IMG/VR virus record: IMGVR_UViG_3300033429_000013
Location: 1-33,750 of that record
DNA: 33,750 nt
Reading direction: 5' to 3' (one strand)
Source: a virus
Shown: positions 30,973 to 33,750 of the stretch, in pieces
Layout of the letters: each line of letters opens with the position of its first letter
How positions within the stretch are numbered: the first letter of the stretch is position 1
Made by a program: the position numbers and the translations under genes
Notes under the pieces: generated by a model
Databases searched by the model: none
Seen by the model: only the letters and a program-made list of their open reading frames with translations
What the model was told of the DNA's origin: nothing

Positions 30973-31656
30973 CTAAGCATTAGTATTGGTTCCTGGAGTA
31001 GAAGCAGTGCTTGGGGAGTCTGGCACATCAGGTACAGGAATCGACTGAGGAGCCTCTGGACCGGGTTCACGAATCTGGGACTCTCCCATATTCTCAGGAG
31101 GACTGACGGTGCCTAGATGCGTGTGTGCGGGAATCATCATTCCACGAGTATACTCTTCCCCTGAAATAGAGCCTACATAATCACTTAGAACGCTATTAAT
31201 ATAGGCGAAATGCTCACTTATATCGTGTTCATCAACGGTCTGAATATCATATTCAAGCGAAGAAGAATCGGAATTAATAATACGTTCTCCCAAGTTCCAA
31301 TACGCTTGCACTACTCGCTGTGCCCGTACATTCCGAATCATCAACATCTGATTTTGAGTCATCATAAGAATAGAATATACAGCCTCCAACCCTCCTGTTG
31401 GAGCAAGGCTTCTATGTTGTAGAGCACGTTGCCATTCAGTATTAATACGGCTCCAATCTGCATTTATAGCGGAGGCTTCCCCTTGAGAAAGACCACTACC
31501 ACTATTACCCATATCCATTTCGATAATAGCGTTCATGCTACGGCTAATAGTGTTAAGCACCTGGTGTAAATGGACATTGCGAATATTATATTCTTGTACC
31601 TGGATCTTTTCTCCAGGAGTTACTACATGAGGAACAAGTTCCAATTCTGTGATCAT
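30973..31656 (-). CDS. Virion protein of unknown role with Pro-rich tail, 227 aa
   Basis: Not assigned. Residues 1-180 are helical and Met/Gln/Asn-rich (ILMMTQNQMLMIRNVRAQRVV). Residues 185-227 are a Pro/Ser/Thr-rich disordered tail (IPVPDVPDSPSTASTPG). It has the strongest ribosome binding site in the arm, AGGAGA nine bases before the ATG, suggesting high expression. Position among capsid decoration genes suggests a head component or assembly factor. Confidence 0.6.
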   Translation of the reverse strand: MITELELVPHVVTPGEKIQVQEYNIRNVHLHQVLNTISRSMNAIIEMDMGNSGSGLSQGEASAINADWSRINTEWQRALQHRSLAPTGGLEAVYSILMMTQNQMLMIRNVRAQRVVQAYWNLGERIINSDSSSLEYDIQTVDEHDISEHFAYINSVLSDYVGSISGEEYTRGMMIPAHTHLGTVSPPENMGESQIREPGPEAPQSIPVPDVPDSPSTASTPGTNTNA

Positions 31657-31665
31657 ATTTTTATA

Positions 31666-31671
31666 TCTCCT
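31666..31671 (-). promoter_or_regulatory. Strong Shine-Dalgarno site of the 227-aa virion gene
   Basis: AGGAGA on the - strand, nine bases before the ATG at 31656. It is one of the few full-length Shine-Dalgarno matches here (another precedes the gene at 2716); most genes in the window rely on overlap with the previous stop. Confidence 0.7.
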
Positions 31672-31722
31672 AACAAATTCTCTACATCCTTGTATTTATT
31701 TTTCTTATTATCAGTTAATGTT

Positions 31723-32217
31723 TTAGTAAATTTCGTAACCTTGTATCATAAAATAATGACTAAGTAAACCTTGTAAATCATCATTTACACGTGCAATTAC
31801 TTTATCACCAGATTCTAATAGTATTGGAGTTCCAGATTTAGAGAAAGTCCATCGGACAAGCAAAACGTCATTTCCACTTCCCCAAGATGCCCCGGTTATC
31901 TGGGTATCATAGCAAGTGGTTCCCCACCCAGCATTTGTTTTTATTGGAACACCGTCACATAAATCGTACTCCGTTCCATCAAGTTCCGCTAAAATTGATA
32001 CGCCATTGGTTAAAGCAGCCCCAAGATTTCCATACTCTTGGGCAGTCATACCCGTAGTATCTTCAGCAGATACGATTAATCTAGAAATAACCAAGGGATT
32101 ATCCCCTGCCTCTATATAAAAATCATCCGCTGCTAAAGAATAGTCACCAATCGCACTTTTTGTCCCGGTTCCGTCTCCATTTGTATCTAGAAACCTAGAG
32201 ATAATTCTTTTTGCCAT
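31723..32217 (-). CDS. Phage head decoration/structural protein, 164 aa
   Basis: Clear match to a widespread virion family by its ordered signatures: RFLDTNGDGTGTKSAIGDYS (7-26 approximately), EEYGNLGAALTNGV-like (here QEYGNLGAALTNGV), DLCDGVPIKTNAGWG, CYDTQITGASWGSGNDVLLV and a final SHYFMIQGYEIY. The family is found downstream of capsid genes in many phages and is believed to be a head or fibre component. A GGAAA site precedes the ATG. No enzymatic residues. Confidence 0.78.
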   Translation of the reverse strand: MAKRIISRFLDTNGDGTGTKSAIGDYSLAADDFYIEAGDNPLVISRLIVSAEDTTGMTAQEYGNLGAALTNGVSILAELDGTEYDLCDGVPIKTNAGWGTTCYDTQITGASWGSGNDVLLVRWTFSKSGTPILLESGDKVIARVNDDLQGLLSHYFMIQGYEIY

Positions 32218-32232
32218 TGTATTATTTCCAGG

Positions 32233-32874
32233 TTAAACTACAAACTTCCAATTGATCACAGCGGTCCCGCTTAAATCTCCTGTTAGGTCTGTACCGGCAG
32301 TATTCCCCCAAGTAGATGCAATATTGAAGAATACAGTATGCGCCCCAGCAGCAGCAATCAATATATCGGTTGCAAGCATAGTTACTACTTCTGCTGCACC
32401 ATCACATGTAATAGAAGCAGCAGGGCCGGAAATGTCCTCTGAGGTAGCACCAACTGCACCAAGAGTTGCATTAGCGCCCGCACCTACCACAGTCCCTAGA
32501 GCGGCTTCGGCGGCAGAGTTGGTAGTATCTTCCGCTACGGAAATAGCAGCGGATAGGTAACCTGAGTTAACGATAATAGCACCGGCAGGAAAAGTATACA
32601 CCAAATGCCCATCGGCGAGAGCTGCGTTATCGGCAACCGTTACTGCATCGGTAGCAGCTATGGTTAATACAGTGGTATGGTTATGTCCATCACCGTACTC
32701 TACGGCGGTAACTCCGGTGCCTGCTACACCCACATTTACGGCAGTTTGTACGTCGCTGTCTGCATCTGTAATTACGGCAGAGTCGCTAATGTCACGAAGA
32801 ATTTTCCTAACAGGCGAAGTTACAGGAGTACGCTGTATCCGCGCCGCTAAGTTTGCTGCTGTGAAAGCTGTCAT
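32233..32874 (-). CDS. Ala/Val/Thr-rich head decoration-type protein, 213 aa
   Basis: An N-terminal basic segment AARIQRTPVTSPVRKIL precedes a long acidic, Ala/Thr/Val-rich beta domain (VTVADNAALADGHLVYTFPAGAI in part) and a C-terminus with DLSGTAVINWKF. Composition and place directly behind the major capsid gene suggest a decoration or head-fibre protein. GAGGAT about 10 bases before the ATG serves as ribosome binding site, and an intrinsic terminator separates it from the capsid gene, so read-through would set its level. Confidence 0.65.
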   Translation of the reverse strand: MTAFTAANLAARIQRTPVTSPVRKILRDISDSAVITDADSDVQTAVNVGVAGTGVTAVEYGDGHNHTTVLTIAATDAVTVADNAALADGHLVYTFPAGAIIVNSGYLSAAISVAEDTTNSAAEAALGTVVGAGANATLGAVGATSEDISGPAASITCDGAAEVVTMLATDILIAAAGAHTVFFNIASTWGNTAGTDLTGDLSGTAVINWKFVV

Positions 32875-32900
32875 TTATTTTTATCCTCATTGATCACGTT

Positions 32901-32935
32901 AATTTAAAAAATACCCCTTCATCAACAAGGAGTAT
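32901..32935 (-). terminator. Intrinsic terminator behind the major capsid gene
   Basis: On the - strand ATACTCCTT and AAGGGGTAT pair over 9 bp (one G-U) around a 7-base loop, followed by a run of six T. It starts 9 bases after the capsid stop. This is a standard rho-independent terminator at the expected place, probably partial because more virion genes follow on the same strand. Confidence 0.82.
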
Positions 32936-32943
32936 TATATTTG

Positions 32944-33750
32944 CTAGATAGCGTGATCCAATGCAATCACACCAAAATCTTCAACAGTATCACTATATAT
33001 ACTATGGAACTTTGGTTTAACCAGACCAAACATTTTATCGACATTAATACCATAACGTGATTTATATTGGAAAGTTTCCTCTGCCCATTCCGGATTACCT
33101 AGGTCGGCAACACCAAGAGCCTGTGCACCACACACCAATGCGCGGGAGCCCTCGATTGCAGTACCAGCACCCCATTTACCATAAGGAGAAGCACCAGCGG
33201 TAGCTTCAGTAGTATTAAACACTAGTCGATGCTCGTGAAGAATAAGACCGTCAACAGTTACGGTTCCACCAGAGAAGAAAGGATTCATTTCACTGCGTGG
33301 TAGACCGGTAACAACGGCACGTTGATATTCGTCATCCTTCTTTAGTTGAGCCAGCGCCTCTGGACGACAGAATACTACATATAATTCCTTTCCACCACTA
33401 CGTAATGGTTTTACGTAATTAACCTTTGCTTTAGTGCATATATCAACCAATGCACGATAAGACAGAGTATCGGTAGCATCTACTGAGGTGGTATCTCCTG
33501 CTGCTAGACCGGTATATACACCGGAAGCATCATTAGTAACACGATAATGACGATTGGTGGTAGGTGCGCTAACATCAGTATTAAATGCTAGTGCTGAGAA
33601 AGCGCTAGAAGAACGCTGTGCTCCACCAGTGGTATGGTTATAATCATAACCGGACAGAGTTAAGAACATTAGTTGGTCTAGGCGATTAGCTAACCAATAA
33701 GCCAACTTATCCTTAGCCTGACTACGGAAATCAATAACGCTCTTCTGATC
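32944..33750 (-). CDS. Major capsid protein, N4-gp56 family (5' end outside window)
   Basis: The frame is open to the right edge; the apparent TTG start at 33705 is internal, since 15 more in-frame codons (DQKSVIDFRSQAKDK) precede it. The visible 268 residues include KLAYWLANRLDQLMFLTLSG, a hallmark of the N4-gp56-type (Phage_capsid_3) HK97-fold capsid proteins. Other family-like parts are a KPLRSGGKELYVVFCRPEA segment, TVTVDGLILHEHRLVF and a DFGVIALDHA ending. It forms the icosahedral shell. The N-terminal arm and any scaffold gene lie to the right of the window. Family call is firm. Confidence 0.92.
   Translation of the reverse strand, partial: DQKSVIDFRSQAKDKLAYWLANRLDQLMFLTLSGYDYNHTTGGAQRSSSAFSALAFNTDVSAPTTNRHYRVTNDASGVYTGLAAGDTTSVDATDTLSYRALVDICTKAKVNYVKPLRSGGKELYVVFCRPEALAQLKKDDEYQRAVVTGLPRSEMNPFFSGGTVTVDGLILHEHRLVFNTTEATAGASPYGKWGAGTAIEGSRALVCGAQALGVADLGNPEWAEETFQYKSRYGINVDKMFGLVKPKFHSIYSDTVEDFGVIALDHAI

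Noticed and set aside
1-33750. tRNA genes, CRISPR arrays, insertion sequences or attachment sites
   Set aside because: No cloverleaf-like TTCGA arm with matching acceptor stem, no regularly spaced direct repeats outside coding repeats, and no transposase or integrase frame was seen by eye.

Overview
The window is an internal piece of a tailed-phage (Caudoviricetes) genome: densely packed, AT-rich, with genes that abut or overlap by 1-4 bases and no stretch over 300 bases without a gene. I found no tRNA, rRNA, insertion sequence, integrase or CRISPR array. It ends inside a major capsid gene on the right and inside a methyltransferase-like gene on the left, so terminase, portal, DNA replication and most lysis genes must lie outside. 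All three stop codons are used, so the code looks standard. Visible virion genes (N4-gp56-type capsid protein, short adaptor, propeller-like tail protein, very large internal-type protein, no tape measure or sheath) suggest a podovirus-like particle. That is inference, because portal and terminase are not visible. The host cannot be named.

Left arm (1-9546, + strand): a nucleotide, nucleic-acid and translation-related cassette. It holds a cytosine-methyltransferase-like fragment, an Fe-S uracil-DNA-glycosylase-fold protein with altered catalytic motifs, an RNA ligase with an N-terminal OB-like domain, a monomeric adenosylcobalamin-dependent ribonucleotide reductase, an HNH endonuclease, a SLOG/Rossmann protein, a MazG-type pyrophosphohydrolase and a Thg1-like 3'-5' nucleotidyltransferase. 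Many small unknown proteins lie between them, several under 60 residues.

Right arm (9550-33750, - strand, read from the right edge inward): the virion operon. It runs from the capsid protein (with an intrinsic terminator right behind it) through three decoration-type proteins and a proline-tailed protein to a second intrinsic terminator at about 30460. Next come an unknown protein, the head-tail adaptor, a propeller-like tail protein, several small tail proteins, a GGQ release-factor-like protein, a 901-residue unknown, a fibre-like protein with about 20-residue TxTxTE repeats, a protein with 14-residue helical repeats, an R/Q-rich internal-type protein, a 1944-residue polyvalent protein with an HExxGHxG metallopeptidase motif, a membrane-anchored coiled-coil protein and a tiny basic protein. 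The two arms converge at 9546/9550.

Working together, the left arm probably supplies deoxynucleotides (reductase, MazG) and guards or repairs nucleic acids, including tRNA (ligase plus Thg1-like enzyme). The right arm builds the particle and the ejection apparatus. The most notable items are the pairing of RNA ligase with Thg1-like polymerase, the GGQ protein inside the tail operon, the giant virion metallopeptidase protein, the motif-altered UDG-fold protein, and the terminators that may set virion stoichiometry.
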